A DNA stretch of 64,000 nt from Dactylis glomerata (GCA_007115705.1 QXEO01000881.1:310001-374000); one strand, 5' to 3'. Positions 11,438 through 23,953 are shown, counted from the stretch's first letter. Translations and numbers: made by a program. The notes: generated from the letters alone by a model not told the origin.

Positions 11438-11455
11438 TCCCCGGCAACGGCGCCA
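11438..11455 (-). other. A1 primer binding site (tRNA-Asp)
   Basis: On the element strand TGGCGCCGTTGCCGGGGA is complementary to the 3' end of plant tRNA-Asp(GTC) (CCCCGGCAACGGCGCCA). It lies 11 nt from the LTR end, as in A2 and A3. Confidence 0.9.
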
Positions 11456-11466
11456 GAAAATAGTCT

Positions 11467-11805
11467 TGATGACCCACAAGTATAGGGGGTGTATCGTAGT
11501 ACTTTCGATAAATAAGAGTGTCAAACCCAACGAGGAGCAGAAGGTGTTGATGAGCAGTTTTGATCAAGGAATCACTGTAAATACTAGCAAACGGGTTTTC
11601 AGGGGTATTTGGTAATACGAGTAAATAAAGTGTGAGTAAATAAAAGACAGTAGTAACAATTGCAGCAAGTGGCCCAATCCTTTCTTCAGCAAAGGACAAG
11701 CCGGTTGTGTACTTATAATAACCAAGCGTTCTCGAGGACACACGAGAGTTTCTGTCAAGAGCTTTCACTTCATAGAGCCAATAGTATTTATTAGTTTGAT
11801 AGGTG
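11467..11805 (-). repeat. A1 5' LTR, first part
   Basis: This 339-bp piece begins tgatgacccacaag and is interrupted by A2 at the duplicated target AGGTG. The LTR resumes at 22195. Confidence 0.92.
11801..11805. repeat. A2 target-site duplication AGGTG (left)
   Basis: AGGTG precedes A2 here and recurs at 22190-22194. The uninterrupted sequence in the A1 3' LTR reads gataggtgttatggggg, confirming the insertion point. Confidence 0.94.
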
Positions 11806-13314
11806 TGATGACCCACAAGTATAGGGGGTGTATCGTAGTACTTTCGATAAATAAGAGTGTCGAACCCAACGAGGAGCAGAAGGTGTTGATGAGCAGTTTT
11901 GATCAAGGAATCACTGTAAATACTAGCAAACAGGTTTTCAGGAGTATTTGGTAATACGAGTAAATAAAGTGCGAGTAAATAAAAGACAGTAGTAACAATT
12001 GCAGCAAGTGGCCCAATCCTTTATTCAGCAAAGGACAAGCCGGTTGTGTTCTTATAATAACCAAACGTTCTCGAGGACACACGGGAGGTTTCTGTCAAGA
12101 GCTTTCGCTTCATAGAGCCAATAGTATTTATTGATTTGGTAAGTGTTATGGGGGTGAACCTGTGCTAGCGCACTACCCTTACTAGGATAAATACACACTT
12201 GTGATTATACCCCTTGCAAGCATCCGCAAATACAAGTAAGTAATTAAGATAAATCTAACCACAGCCTTAAACTCTAGGATCCTACGCTCCCTGGTGCAAT
12301 GGTTTCCCAACGGAGGTTTAGGTTTCTGTCACTCCAGCAACCCCACAATCGGTGACCAAATACACAATGCATCTCACTAGGCCCATAAATGGTGAAGTAT
12401 CATGTAGTCGACGTTCACATGACACCACTAGTGAAATAGCACCACAACAATATCAAACCATTAAATATTTCTCAACAATAATTCACTACTAACATCTTGA
12501 CTTCTCCCATGTCCTCAAGAACTAAACGAACTACTCACAAGACATCATATGGATCATGATCAGAGGTGAAATAATGGTAAATAACAATCTGGACATAAAC
12601 CTTAATTCAATGGTTCCACTCAATAGCATGAACTACAAGAGTAATCAACACCGGGAAAGTTTCCCCTATGAATATAACAAGATCCAACTCAAGATGTTAC
12701 AGCGGGATGGCAAGGTGATGATGAAGACGAAGGTGCTGGTGATGGTGATGATGATGATGATGATCCCGATGAAGTCCGGTGCGATGGTGATGACGATGGC
12801 GACGATCTCCCCTCTCCGGGAAGGAATTTCCCCAGCAGATTTCTCTCTGCCAGAGAGCTTTCTCTCTCTAGTGTTCTCCGCCCCGCAGAGGCGGCTGTGT
12901 CTAACTCTGAACTCCCCCCTGACTTAGGTTTTCAGGGACGATGATGTACGCGAAGGGGAGAGACCAGAGGTGGGCCAGGGCCCCCTCACACAGGGCTGGC
13001 TCGGCCAGGGGGCTGGCCGCGCCGCCCTAGCGTGTGGGCCACCCCTGGCCCCTCTCGACTCCTCCTTCTGGCTCCGTGAGTCTTCTGGGAAATTATAATT
13101 TCTGGGTATTTTTCTGGAATTTTCCTGATCTTCAAAATATGGTCTCCTGATGGTCCTTTTTCAGCAGATTCCTGACTCCGGCAGCAGCTCCTCCGATGAT
13201 CATCAAACATGTGAAAACAAAGGAAATAACATAAGTATCATATCTAAATATGAAATATATCAATGAATAACAGTAAATTATGATACAAAATAGTGATGCA
13301 AATTGGATGTATCA
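11806..13314 (-). repeat. A2 3' LTR
   Basis: A 1509-bp LTR, tgatgaccc to tgtatca. It retains the segment that is deleted from the 5' LTR near 20850. Confidence 0.94.
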
Positions 13315-13328
13315 ACCCCCCCAAGCTT
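13315..13328 (-). other. A2 polypurine tract
   Basis: AAGCTTGGGGGGGT on the element strand adjoins the 3' LTR, identical to A1. Confidence 0.9.
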
Positions 13329-14034
13329 AGACCTCGCTTGTCCCCAAGCAAAAAGCTAAACTCAGTAAACATGACCACAGGTTTATGGAGTGAAGTGTCG
13401 ATAATCAAAATACGAACAAGAAGCATCACATTCACTAAGGCACAAATTATAATAGACAGCAACTTCCCTTTATAAGATGTAAACTTGCTATAGGTAAAAG
13501 GGAATCACATGTAAGGATGCACAAGGTAAATTATAATTGGCAATGGCAAACCTTAGTTCTTGGTCAAAGAATGGAGAACAAGCTGTTCTCTCTTTTTAAA
13601 CGGAGTCTTTTAAAACAGAGCTAATATAGCAAAGACTATATGCTCAACAAAGTAAACTTTTGCATTCTAAGAAAGCTTTCAAAGATGTATTCCTTCAGAC
13701 AAAAGCATTATACAAAAACAAGGAAGGTAATAAACATGATTAAACGGATCAACATATGGATGAGTGAAACATAACAACTCAAATGCTTGCTTGAGATAGA
13801 GGAAAATAGGTTGACTCAACATAAAAGTAAAAGATAGGCCCTTCACAGAGGGAAGCAGGGATTAAACATGTGCTAGAGCTTTTTATTTGTAAAACAGAGG
13901 TAAAAATTGTTTTGAGAGGTGGTTGCTTTTGTCAACGACTAGCAACAGAGTTCTTGATATCTTCCATACTAAACAAGTGAGAGCGGTTCCGAGATGTTTA
14001 ATTAGTTGGCACTTTGGTGCTCTTTTAAAACTTT

Positions 14035-14125
14035 GCACTCCTCCCCACCTTTTTTCCTTTCTCAAACCATGGCTAACCGATTCCATCGGGTGCCGACCAA
14101 CTTTCACAATCCATTGGAGGAGTGC
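14035..14125 (-). other. Conserved 3' noncoding stem-loop (A2)
   Basis: GCACTCCTCC (14035-14044) and GGAGGAGTGC (14116-14125) are perfect inverted repeats. The internal ccgattccatcgg mini-hairpin is conserved. Confidence 0.75.
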
Positions 14126-14960
14126 CTTTTTCTTTCTTTTTAGAATTAAGATTATAATGGTCTGACTAGCTCTCTTGCAAAATTAATGACGAGCAGATGA
14201 AGCTGCCTAGTCGAGGGGTACTTAATTTAGTATGGAAGATAACAAACCCATCCACTACGTCCTCATGAGCTAAAAACAGTGGCACAAAATGAGAAGTGTT
14301 TGAAAGTTTTTGAAAGGTAGCACATGAAAATTTACTTGGAATGGCTTAAAATACCATGCATAGGAATTTATAGTGGACTCTTTGGAAGTGACTTGGCTTT
14401 TGGGAATTGGATGCACGAGAAGTATTTCCTCTCAGTACAGGTTTTTGGCTAGCAAGGCTGGGTAGCAAGCATAAGAGTTGCATGAAACAAACAAACATAC
14501 ATATAATAAGAACGATCATGCAAACTTCCCTGAAAGTACAACGATTTTAACTTTAAGAATAACAATGCTTATAAGCCAAACATAAGAAAAACTGAAGTGA
14601 TGTAACTACAAGCACTTCTTCAATCTTTTCTACTCAAACTTCAAGATAAAGTTGCTACTGACCAAGCTAGGTTTGCCAAAACCAACTGAATCTACTCATG
14701 TTCCCAATGTAATACCAATACCAATCAACAAGGCTAGTCACATAAGAGAGATTGCAGACTAGCATAAAGTGTGCGAAAAGTAAACGATAAAACTTCTCAT
14801 TAATATTTCATTACCGCAACTCACACCAAGGGATACAAAGATAACTAACTAAGGAGGATACTTCCAACTGCAAACTATTCTATATGATAACTTCTCTATT
14901 CATGATAAGACTCTACTTGAAAAGTAAATGAACAGAAGGTAATGATGTGATACCGCGGCA

Positions 14961-14973
14961 CTCCCCCAAGCTT
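14961..14973 (-). other. Internal PPT-like motif after ORF3 (A2)
   Basis: AAGCTTGGGGGAG on the element strand lies just downstream of the ORF3 stop, as in A1 and A3. Confidence 0.65.
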
Positions 14974-15009
14974 GGAACAAACCAAGGGGATGCCTATACC
15001 GATGACGAA

Positions 15010-15510
15010 TTACTCCTTTGGCGGTGGCGGTGGAACTTCATTGTTGTCGTACTTCCAAGGCAGAGGTCCTCCATCAAAGAAGGATGTCTCGGTCTCCAAA
15101 ATCCTGAAACTTGCAGCAGCACTCATTTGTTGAAATCTAGCTTCATACTCACAATTTTGGTTATGCAAGTCGTAGAGTTGTGCTTGTAATTGGTTAGTGG
15201 TCTCTTGGAGTGAGAGGACATCCTTCCAAAGTTCTGTAGTCTCTTTCTTGTACTTGGCGACAAGCTCTTGATTAATCCTATAGATAATTTCCACCTCGTG
15301 TTCCGCCATCTTCTTGTATTTGAAAACTTCCTGTTCCAGTGCTTCCATCCTTGCTTCAAGACTTCCTTCTCCCTTGGGTCCTTGAACATCTTTAATCTGT
15401 AACTCCCCATCCTTGAGCGACAACTCCTTCAGATGCATCTTCAGTTCCCTCATATACGGATTGATGGAATCCGCAGGAGGGTTCTCTTTGGATGAACCAG
15501 ACGAAGACAT
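15010..15510 (-). CDS. Third ORF downstream of pol, variant form, 166 aa (A2)
   Basis: This ORF begins MSSSGSSKENPP and ends PPPPPKE. It occupies the same place as the 118-aa ORF of A1 and A3 and has similar first and last residues, but the middle is unrelated by eye. It is predicted largely helical: long stretches such as ELKMHLKELSLKDGEL and MEALEQEVFKYKKMAEHE, then many Glu, Gln, Leu and Lys residues, suggest an extended coiled coil from about residue 18 to 130. The tail is proline-rich. No signal peptide, membrane segment or enzyme motif is visible. The start is taken at the methionine matching MASSS of the other copies. The function is unknown. Confidence 0.6.
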   Translation of the reverse strand: MSSSGSSKENPPADSINPYMRELKMHLKELSLKDGELQIKDVQGPKGEGSLEARMEALEQEVFKYKKMAEHEVEIIYRINQELVAKYKKETTELWKDVLSLQETTNQLQAQLYDLHNQNCEYEARFQQMSAAASFRILETETSFFDGGPLPWKYDNNEVPPPPPKE

Positions 15511-15604
15511 TATAACTTCGAGGTAGAGGGTAATTCCTGACAGAAACAGCTCGAAACAAAACACGACGAGAAAACGATATACAGACCTCGGGAACTCCGG
15601 GGGG

Positions 15605-15611
15605 TTAAATA
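15605..15611 (-). promoter_or_regulatory. TATA-like box upstream of ORF3 (A2)
   Basis: TATTTAA on the element strand, about 95 bp before the ORF3 ATG, same context as in A1. Confidence 0.5.
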
Positions 15612-15678
15612 AGCGAAAATTATACATCGAAACGAAACCACAGGAGGAAACCGGGACGGAAAAGAGTTCCGAGGCGTT

Positions 15679-15730
15679 CTCACACGGGGCTGGCGCGGCC
15701 AGGGGTGGGCCCGCGCCACCCGTGTGTGAG
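15679..15730. repeat. GC-rich hairpin upstream of ORF3 (A2)
   Basis: Outer arms ctcacacggg and cccgtgtgtgag and inner ggcgcgg and ccgcgcc form an imperfect dyad of about 50 bp. It is the longest version of the recurring GC hairpin in this window. Confidence 0.78.
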
Positions 15731-15848
15731 ATGCACACGGACTTCTTTTTCTCCTCGTTTTCGTCTCGTGATTTTTCATATTTATTAAAAACAGCAAAAA
15801 TATTAAAAGAAGAACTTTTCGCGAAACTTTTCTGACTAGAACTGTTAC

Positions 15849-18800
15849 CTATTCGAAAACGAACTCTGCAGGTTCCTGCAGTTTGTCTTGTATGTAATCT
15901 TCCGGAGAAACTGTTTCAATAACATCAACATCTTCATTATAAGAATCTCCAGAAATATAATGTTTGAGTCTTTGCCCATTCACCACTTGTGTAGAATCAT
16001 CTTTCAATGAAGCAATCTTAATAGCACCTGAGCGGTACACTTCCACAATAACATATGGTCCTTCCCATTTAGAAAGTAATTTACCTGCAAAAAATCTGAG
16101 ACGAGACCTATACAAAAGAACTTTCTCACCAACATGGAACTCTCTCTTAAGAATTCTCTTATCATGCCATTGCTTGACTTTCTCTTTGAAAAGTCTGGCA
16201 TTCTCATACGCTTCATTTCTCCACTCATCTAGAGAACTCAAATCTAACAACCTCTTCTTACCGGCTAGTTTAAAATCTCTATTAAGCTCTCTCACTGCCC
16301 AAAAAGCTTTGTGTTCTAATTCTAAGGGCAAGTGACACGCTTTTCCGTAAACCATCTTATAAGGAGACATACCCATGGGATTCTTATAAGCAGTTCTATA
16401 AGCCCATAAAGCGTCATTTAACTTACTAGCCCAGTTTTTCCTAGATCTACTAACAGTCTTCTGCAAGATAGACTTAATCTCTCTATTTGAAAGCTCTACC
16501 TGTCCACTAGTTTGGGGATGATAAGCAGAAGCAATTCTATGATTGACATCATACTTAGCAAGAGTCTTTCTAAAGCTACCGTGAATAAAATGAGAACCTC
16601 CGTCAATCATAAGATATCTAGGCACTCCGAACCTAGGAAAAATAACATCCTTAAGCATTTTTAACGAAGTCTCACCATCGACACTCTTTGTAGGTATGGC
16701 TTCTACCCATTTAGTAACATAATCTACAGCAACAAGTATATGAGTATAGCCTTTTGAAGGAGGAAAAGGACCCATAAAGTCAAATCCCCAACAATCAAAC
16801 GGTTCAATAACTAGAGTGTAATTCATAGGCATTTCATTGCGTCTAGAAATATTTCCAACTCTTTGACATTCATCGCAAGATAAAACGTACCTTCTGGCAT
16901 CCTTAAAGAGGGTTGGCCAATAAAAACCTGATTGTAGAACCTTTTGTGCGGTTCTATCTCCAGCATGATGCCCTCCATAAGCACTGCTATGGCATTTTCT
17001 TAATATCTCTTGTTGCTCGTATTCCGGTACGCATCTTCTCATAATACCATCAACTCCTTCTTTATATAAATGTGGGTCATCCCAAAAATAATGCCTCAAA
17101 TCATAGAAGAATTTTCTTCTTTGCTGAGCTGTAAAGGTCGGAGGCAAATACTTGGAAACAATAAAGTTAGCATAATCAGCATACCAAGGAAGGTCTCGTG
17201 AAGTTACATTAATTGCAGCCAACTGTTCATTTGGAAAACTATCATTAACAGGAATAGGATCAAAAGAAATATTTTCCAATCTAGACAAGTTGTCAGCCAC
17301 AGGATTTTCAGCACCTTTCCTATCTACGATATGCAAATCAAACTCTTGTAAAAGCAACACCCATCTAATAAGCCTAGGCTTAGCATCCTTCTTAGTCATA
17401 AGATATCTAATAGCAGCGTGATCAGTATGAATAGTGACTTTAGAATCAACAATGTAAGATCTAAACTTATCACATGCAAAAACAACAGCAAGAAACTCTT
17501 TCTCAGTAGTAGCATAATTTTTCTGAGCAGCATCAAGAGTCTTACTAGCATAATGAATAACATTCAACTTATTATCTACGCGCTGTCCAAGAACAGCACC
17601 AACAGCAAAATCACTAGCATCACACATAATTTCAAAAGGTAAATTCCAATCAGGTGGTTGAACAATAGGAGCAGTAGTTAAAGCCTTCTTAAGAGTTTCA
17701 AAAGCTTCCTTACAATTATCATCAAAGACAAATGGTACATCCTTTTGAAGAAGATTGGTAAGAGGCTTTGAAATCTTAGAGAAATCTTTAATAAACCTCC
17801 TATAGAAACCAGCATGACCAAGAATACTACGAATACCTTTAACATCTCTTGGACATGGCATTTTCTCAATTGCCTCCACTTTTGCTCTGTCAACTTCAAT
17901 ACCTCTTTCAGAGATTTTATGTCCAAGGACAATTCCTTCATTTACCATAAAGTGGCATTTCTCCCAATTAAGAACAAGGTTAGTTTCTTCGCACCTCTGC
18001 AAAACTTTATCAAGGTTGTGCAAACAATTATCAAAAGAAGTTCCATAGACGGAGAAATCGTCCATGAAGACCTCCACAATTTCTTCACAAAAACCATGAA
18101 AAATAGCAGACATACATCTTTGAAAAGTAGCAGGAGCATTGCATAAACCAAAAGGCATACGTCTATAAGCATAAGTTCCATAAGGACAAGTAAAAGTGGT
18201 TTTCTCTTGATCATCCTTCTTAACAGCAATTTGAGAGAAACCAGAATAACCATCAAGGAAACAAAAATGAGTATTCTTAGACAACCTTTCTAGCATTTGA
18301 TCTATAAACGGTAAAGGGTAATGATCTTTCTTAGTAACTTTGTTTACCTTCCTATAATCAATGCACATTCTATAACCAACAACTACCCTTTGAGGAATAA
18401 GCTCGTTATTCTCATTAGGTACAACAGTCATACCTCCTTTCTTAGGAACACAATGAACAGGACTAACCCATCTACTATCAGCAATAGGATAAATAATACC
18501 AGCATCAAGGAGTTTTAATACCTCATTTCTTACCACATCCTTCATCTTAGGAATTAGGCGACGTTGATGCTCTACAACTGGCTTTGCGTCTTTCTCCATA
18601 TTAATGGCATGCTGACATAAAGTAGGAGAAATCCCTTTTAAATCATCAAGAGTATATCCCATAGCTCCTCGGTGTTTCCTCAATATCTCCAATAATCTTT
18701 CTTCTTCCTTTCCTGAAAGTTTAGAACTAATAATAACAGGATATATTTTCTTATCATCAATATAAGCATATTTAAGGTCATCAGGAAAAGGTTTTAATTC

Positions 18801-20582
18801 AAACACAGGATCTTCTCTAGGCGGCAAAGTGGTACCAAGATCCTCCACAGGTAGATTATGCTTGAGTAATGGTGGTTGACGAAGAAGAATATCGTCAATC
18901 TCTTCTCTTTCCTTGCTAAACACATCACTTTCGTGATCTTCCATGAATTGCTGCAAGGCATTATTAGGGGCAAGAGCAATAGAAGCAAGCTGCTCAACTC
19001 GAAAATTTTCATTAGGCGTGTCATTTTCATAAGAAGTCTTAGCAAACTTGGAAAAATTAAACTCATAAGACTCTCCATTAAACTTAGTAAAATTTTTCTC
19101 TTTCTTACAATCTATTATGGCGCCACAAGTGTTCAAAAAGGGTCTACCAAAAATAATAGGACAAGTTTCACTAGCCTCCTTACCAAGTACTAGAAAATCA
19201 GTAGGGTACTTAGTCTTTCCACAAAGAACTTCCACATCTCGAACAATACCAAGAGGCCAAACTGTCTCTCTATTAGCAAGTTGAACAACCACATCAATAT
19301 CTTCAAGTTCACATGCGCCAATCTCGTGCATAATTTCTTTATAAAGCTCTAAGGGAATAGCAGTTGCACTAGCACCAATATCACATAAGCCATACTAGCA
19401 ATGATCTCCAATTCTGACAGAAATAATAGGAACACTTGCTTTCCTATGCTTTTTAGGATGCGAGAGAATGTTAGAAGCATCTTCACAAAAAAGAATATAT
19501 TCATCTCCTACATCTTTAGTAACAAGATCTTTCAATATAGCAACAGGAGATTTAATAGTAATTTGCTCATCAGGCTCTGCAGCTTTCTTAGTACTTTTAT
19601 TAGACACACTTACCAAAGTAGAATACAATTTTACCTTAGCAGGGAAAGGTGTCTTCTCAAAATAAGGTTCAGGAATGATGCTATCAACCGTACAAACTTC
19701 TGTAGCTGCAGCAGGTATATGACTAATAGAATCTTTGTAAGGCGCATGATATTTGTTCCAATCTTTCTTTGGAACATCAATATAAGCGGCAAAGGCCTTA
19801 AGACAATTAGCAAGTATTTGGGAATCAAGACCATAAGCAGCGCTAACATTATGAAAGTCATCAGTTCCCATAAAAGATTTAATGCATTCATAATCATAGT
19901 TTATACCTGACTTCCTACCTTTGTCGTTTTCCCAACCTTCAGCATTCTCTTTTATACGGTCAAGAAGTTTCCACTTGGCATCTTCTTTCATATGAGTAAA
20001 TGATCCAAAACAAGAAGCATCCAAACTATCCTTATCAGGAAGAGTAAGCCGCGCATAAAAATTATCAATAACGATATTATTAGGGAGCTCATGAATGGGG
20101 CATTTGAGCATTAGTAACTTCAATCTCCCCCACGCTTGGGCAATACTCTCTCCATCATGAGGCCAAAAATTATATATCTTGTTACGGTCTTTATGAATTT
20201 CACTTGGAGGATAAAACTTGGAATAAAAGAGAGGCACAATATCCTCCCATGCCATAGATGGACCATCTTGGAGTAGTCGATACCACTCTTCAGCTCTGCC
20301 TTTCAATGATATAGAGAATAATTTCTTCTTGACCTGGCTTGGTGAAATACCTGCACACCTGAACAACTCGCATAATTCATGTATAAACAATAAGTGATCA
20401 CCCGGATGGACAGTTCCATCTCCTGAATAGCAGTTATCCATAATACGCCCAACAATTTTCATAGGTATTTTAAAAGGATCAATTTCAGCAGGCGGTGGCG
20501 GTGGTGGTTCCTCCGCATGTGCAGCAGCAGCAGTAGTAGTAGATGTGTTTCCAAATAGGAAACCGAATGGAGAGTTCTCCAT
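15849..20582 (-). pseudogene. Near-intact gag-pol polyprotein (A2), one nonsense codon
   Basis: A single 1577-codon frame starts MENSPFGFLF at 20582. Gag occupies about residues 46-200, without a CCHC knuckle. The aspartic protease motif is CDIGAS with Asp401. The RT triad is Asp777 (FLDGYSG) with Asp841 and Asp842 (FMDD). The RNase H motif includes Asp988 (CDAS). Integrase has an HHCC-type region (GGHH and CDEC) and a D,D-35-E core at Asp1287, Asp1327 and Glu1363. The only break is TAG at 19395-19397 (codon 396), where A1 has a Tyr codon, five residues before the protease Asp. Termination there would give gag alone. Readthrough is conceivable, but A1 and A3 lack the stop, so a recent mutation is the simpler reading. 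Confidence 0.94.
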
Positions 20583-20667
20583 AGCAGAATAAAAATAAAA
20601 GACAAAATAAAACAATACTCACAGTGACGGTTACCTTTACTAATTCCACTCTTCAATAGCGCTACAC

Positions 20668-20685
20668 TCCCCGGCAACGGCGCCA
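20668..20685 (-). other. A2 primer binding site (tRNA-Asp)
   Basis: Same 18-nt tRNA-Asp complement as A1, 11 nt from the 5' LTR. Confidence 0.9.
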
Positions 20686-20696
20686 GAAAATAGTCT

Positions 20697-22189
20697 TGAT
20701 GACCCACAAGTATAGGGGGTGTATCGTAGTACTTTCGATAAATAAGAGTGTCGAACCCAACGAGGAGCAGAAGGTGTTGATGAGCAGTTTTGATCATGGA
20801 ATCACTGTAAATACTAGCAAACAGGTTTTCAGGAGTATTTGGTAATACGAGTAAATAAAAGGCAGTAGTAACAATTGCAGCAAGTGGCCCAATCCTTTAT
20901 TCAGCAAAGGACAAGCCGGTTGTGTTCTTATAATAACCAAACATTCTCGAGGACACACGGGAGGTTTCTGTCAAGAGCTTTCGCTTCATAGAGCCAATAG
21001 TATTTATTGATTTGGTAAGTGTTATGGGGGTGAACCTGTGCTAGCGCACTACCCTTACTAGGATAAATACACACTTGTGATTATACCCCTTGCAAGCATC
21101 CGCAAATACAAGTAAGTAATTAAGATAAATCTAACCACAGCCTTAAACTCTAGGATCCTACGCTCCCTGGTGCAATGGTTTCCCAACGGAGGTTTAGGTT
21201 TCTGTCACTCCAGCAACCCCACAATCGGTGACCAAATACACAATGCATCTCACTAGGCCCATAAATGGTGAAGTATCATGTAGTCGACGTTCACATGACA
21301 CCACTAGTGAAATAGCACCACAACAATATCAAACCATTAAATATTTCTCAACAATAATTTACTACTAACATCTTGACTTCTCCCATGTCCTCAAGAACTA
21401 AACGAACTACTCACAAGACATCATATGGATCATGATCAGAGGTGAAATAATGGTAAATAACAATCTGGACATAAACCTTAATTCAATGGTTCCACTCAAT
21501 AGCATGAACTACAAGAGTAATCAACACCGGGAAAGTTTCCCCTATGAATATAACAAGATCCAACTCAAGATGTTACAGCGGGATGGCAAGGTGATGATGA
21601 AGACGAAGGTGCTGGTGATGGTGGTGATGATGATGATGATCCCGATGAAGTCCGGTGCGATGGTGATGACGATGGCGACGATCTCCCCTCTCCGGGAAGG
21701 AATTTCCCCGGCAGATTTCTCTCTGCCGGAGAGCTTTCTCTCTCTAGTGTTCTCCGCCCCGCAGAGGCGGCTGTGTCTAACTCTGAACCCCCCCTGACTT
21801 AGGTTTTCAGGGACGATGATGTACGCGAAGGGGAGAGACCAGAGGTGGGCCAGGGCCCCCTCACACAGGGCTGGCGCGGCCAGGGGGCTGGCCGCGCCGC
21901 CCTAGCATGTGGGCCACCCCTGGCCCCTCTCGACTCCTCCTTCTGGCTCCGTGAGTCTTCTGGGAAATTATAATTTCTGGGTATTTTTCTGGAATTTTCC
22001 TGATCTTCAAAATATGGTCTCCTGATGGTCCTTTTTCAGCAGATTCCTGACTCCGGCAGCAGCTCCTCCGATGATCATCAAACATGTGAAAACAAAGGAA
22101 ATAACATAAGTATCATATCTAAATATGAAATATATCAATGAATAACAGTAAATTATGATACAAAATAGTGATGCAAATTGGACGTATCA
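20697..22189 (-). repeat. A2 5' LTR
   Basis: A 1493-bp LTR bounded by tgatgaccc and acgtatca. It has lost about 15 bp near 20850 relative to the 3' LTR. Confidence 0.94.
21873..21898. repeat. Perfect GC hairpin in A2 5' LTR
   Basis: GGCGCGGCCAG (21873-21883), loop gggg, CTGGCCGCGCC (21888-21898). It lies roughly where U3 would be expected, upstream on the element strand of the ttcgcgtacatcatcgtc region that aligns with the TATA region of B LTRs. Confidence 0.85.
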
Positions 22190-22194
22190 AGGTG

Positions 22195-23319
22195 TTATGG
22201 GGGTGAACCTGTGCTAGCGCACTACCCTTATTTACTAGGATAAATACACACTTGTGATTATACCCCTTGCAAGCATCTGCAAATACAAGAAAGTAATTAA
22301 GATAAATCTAACCACAACCTTAAACTCTAAGATCCTACGCTCCCTGGTGCAATGGTTTCCCAACGGAGGTTTAGGTTTCTGTCACTCCAACAACCCCACA
22401 ATTGGTAGCCAAATACACAATGCATCTCACTAGGCCCATAAATGGTGAAGTATCATGTAGTCGACGTTCACATGACACCACTAGTGAAATAGCACCACAA
22501 CAATATCAAACCATTAAATATTTCTCAACAATAATTCACTACTAACATCTTGACTTCTCCCATGTCCTCAAGAACTAAACGAACTACTCACAAGACATCA
22601 TATGGATCATGATCAGAGGTGAAATAATGGTAAATAACAATCTGAACATAAACCTTAACTCAACGGTTCCACTCAATAGCATCAACTACAAGAGTAATCA
22701 ACACCGGGAAAGTTTCCCCTATGAATATAACAAGATCTAACTCAAGATGTTACAGCGGGATGGCGTGGTGATGGTGGAGATGAAGGTGCCGGTGATGGAG
22801 ATGATGATGATCTCCCCTCTCCGGGAAGGAATTTCCCCGGCAGATTTCTCCCTGCCGGAGAGCTTTCTCTCTCTGGTGTTCTCCGCCCCGCAGAGGCGGC
22901 TGTGTCCAACTCTGAGCCCCCCTCTGACTTAGGTTTTCGGGGATGATGATGTACGCGAAGGGGTGAGACCAGAGGTGGGCCAGGGCGGCTTCACGCAGGG
23001 CCCGCGCGGCCAGGGGGCTGGCCGCGCCACCCTGGCGTGTGGGCCCCCCTGGCTCCTCTCGACTCCTCCTTCTGGCTTCCTGAGTCTTCTGGGAAAATAT
23101 AATTTCTGGGTATTTTTCTGGAGTTTTCCTGATCTTCAAAATATGGTCTCTTGATGGTCCTTTTTCCAGCAGAATCCTAACTCCGGCAGCAACTCCTCCG
23201 ATGATCATCAAACATGTGAAAGCAAAGGAAATAACATAAGTATCATATCTAAATATGAAATATATCAATGAATAACAGTAAATTATGATACAAAATAGTG
23301 ATGCAAATTGGACATATCA
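22195..23319 (-). repeat. A1 5' LTR, second part
   Basis: It resumes ttatgggggtgaacc exactly where the first part stopped and ends gacatatca, followed by TAGGG, the A1 target duplication. Confidence 0.93.
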
Positions 23320-23767
23320 TAGGGTTCCAAGAACCCAATAGTAAAAAGCTCAACAAACTTTCACTGTCGAATCTCCAAGGAGAACTCAAATCGATGCACC
23401 AAATGCAATGGCAAGAACACACAAAGTGCTCAAATCCTTCACTCTCAAATTCAACCAAAACAACAAATGCTATGGGAGAATATGAGAGGAAGAACAAGGA
23501 GGAAATCCACAAAGAACTCCAAGATCTAGATCCAATGGGTTCCCCTCACAGAGAGGAGAAAGTGATTGGTGGAAATATAGATCTAGATCTCCTCTCTCTT
23601 TTCCCTCAAAGATATGCAAGAATCATGGGAAGAATTGAGAGATGGGCAAGCTTTCCAAGGTCAACAATGGAGGGAGACAGAGGGGAAAAACAACCTCACT
23701 CAAGCTTGAAGAAGGGGAGGGCTATGTATACCCCTCCCGGGATTGTAGCTATTGCTGTTCTGCAGGG

Positions 23768-23953
23768 CCGGATATTCCGGTCCAAGTTTGGACCGGATAA
23801 TCTGGCCCCCTCGAAATTCTGCTAAGGACTTTGTGCATGCCGTCCAGTTTTTGGGCGGATTATTCGGCCAGATATTTCCATTTTTGGTCGGATAATCCGC
23901 CCCTCCCCCCCCGGATTATCCGGTCCAAGTTTGGGCCGGATAATCCGGCCAGG
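23768..23953. repeat. CCGGAT/ATCCGG palindrome cluster in solo C LTR
   Basis: Several diverged copies of the GGCCGGATTATCCGGCC-type motif lie here. The same cluster is better preserved at 53701-53881 and 61863-62043. Confidence 0.7.

Larger units (their letters stand above)
13329..15009 (-). other. A2 3' noncoding region
   Basis: No supported gene. It contains the block shared with family B, a purine tract on the element strand, and the stem-loop at 14035-14125. Confidence 0.75.
11806..22189 (-). mobile_element. Complete Gypsy LTR retrotransposon A2, nested in A1
   Basis: This 10.4-kb element has LTRs at 11806-13314 and 20697-22189, PBS at 20668-20685, PPT at 13315-13328, one long gag-pol frame and a downstream extra ORF. 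Between the LTRs I see about a dozen substitutions and one deletion of about 15 bp, which lies at a gagtaaataaa direct repeat. It is the youngest of the three A copies and landed in the LTR of another A element in the same orientation. Apart from one nonsense codon before the protease active site, the replication functions appear complete. Confidence 0.95.
2761..23319 (-). mobile_element. Gypsy LTR retrotransposon A1 (interrupted by A2)
   Basis: In element sense the order is 5' LTR (11467-11805 plus 22195-23319), PBS complementary to tRNA-Asp, gag-protease-RT-RNase H-integrase, an extra ORF, 3' noncoding region, PPT and 3' LTR (2761-4227). Net length is about 10.2 kb. Protease-RT-RNase H-integrase order and the PBS place it in Gypsy, Athila-like; a Triticeae family name cannot be assigned without a database. 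Gag-pol is dead: three nonsense codons, one frameshift and a changed RT active site. The two LTRs differ at about 30 sites by eye, so A1 is older than A2. Confidence 0.93.

Noticed and set aside
11438..11455. Possible tRNA gene fragment
   Set aside because: Only the 18-nt PBS complementary to the tRNA-Asp 3' end is present; no cloverleaf.
23298..23825. 175-aa plus-strand ORF
   Set aside because: Lies within the solo C LTR, antisense to the element, and is interrupted in the equivalent part of the younger LTRs.
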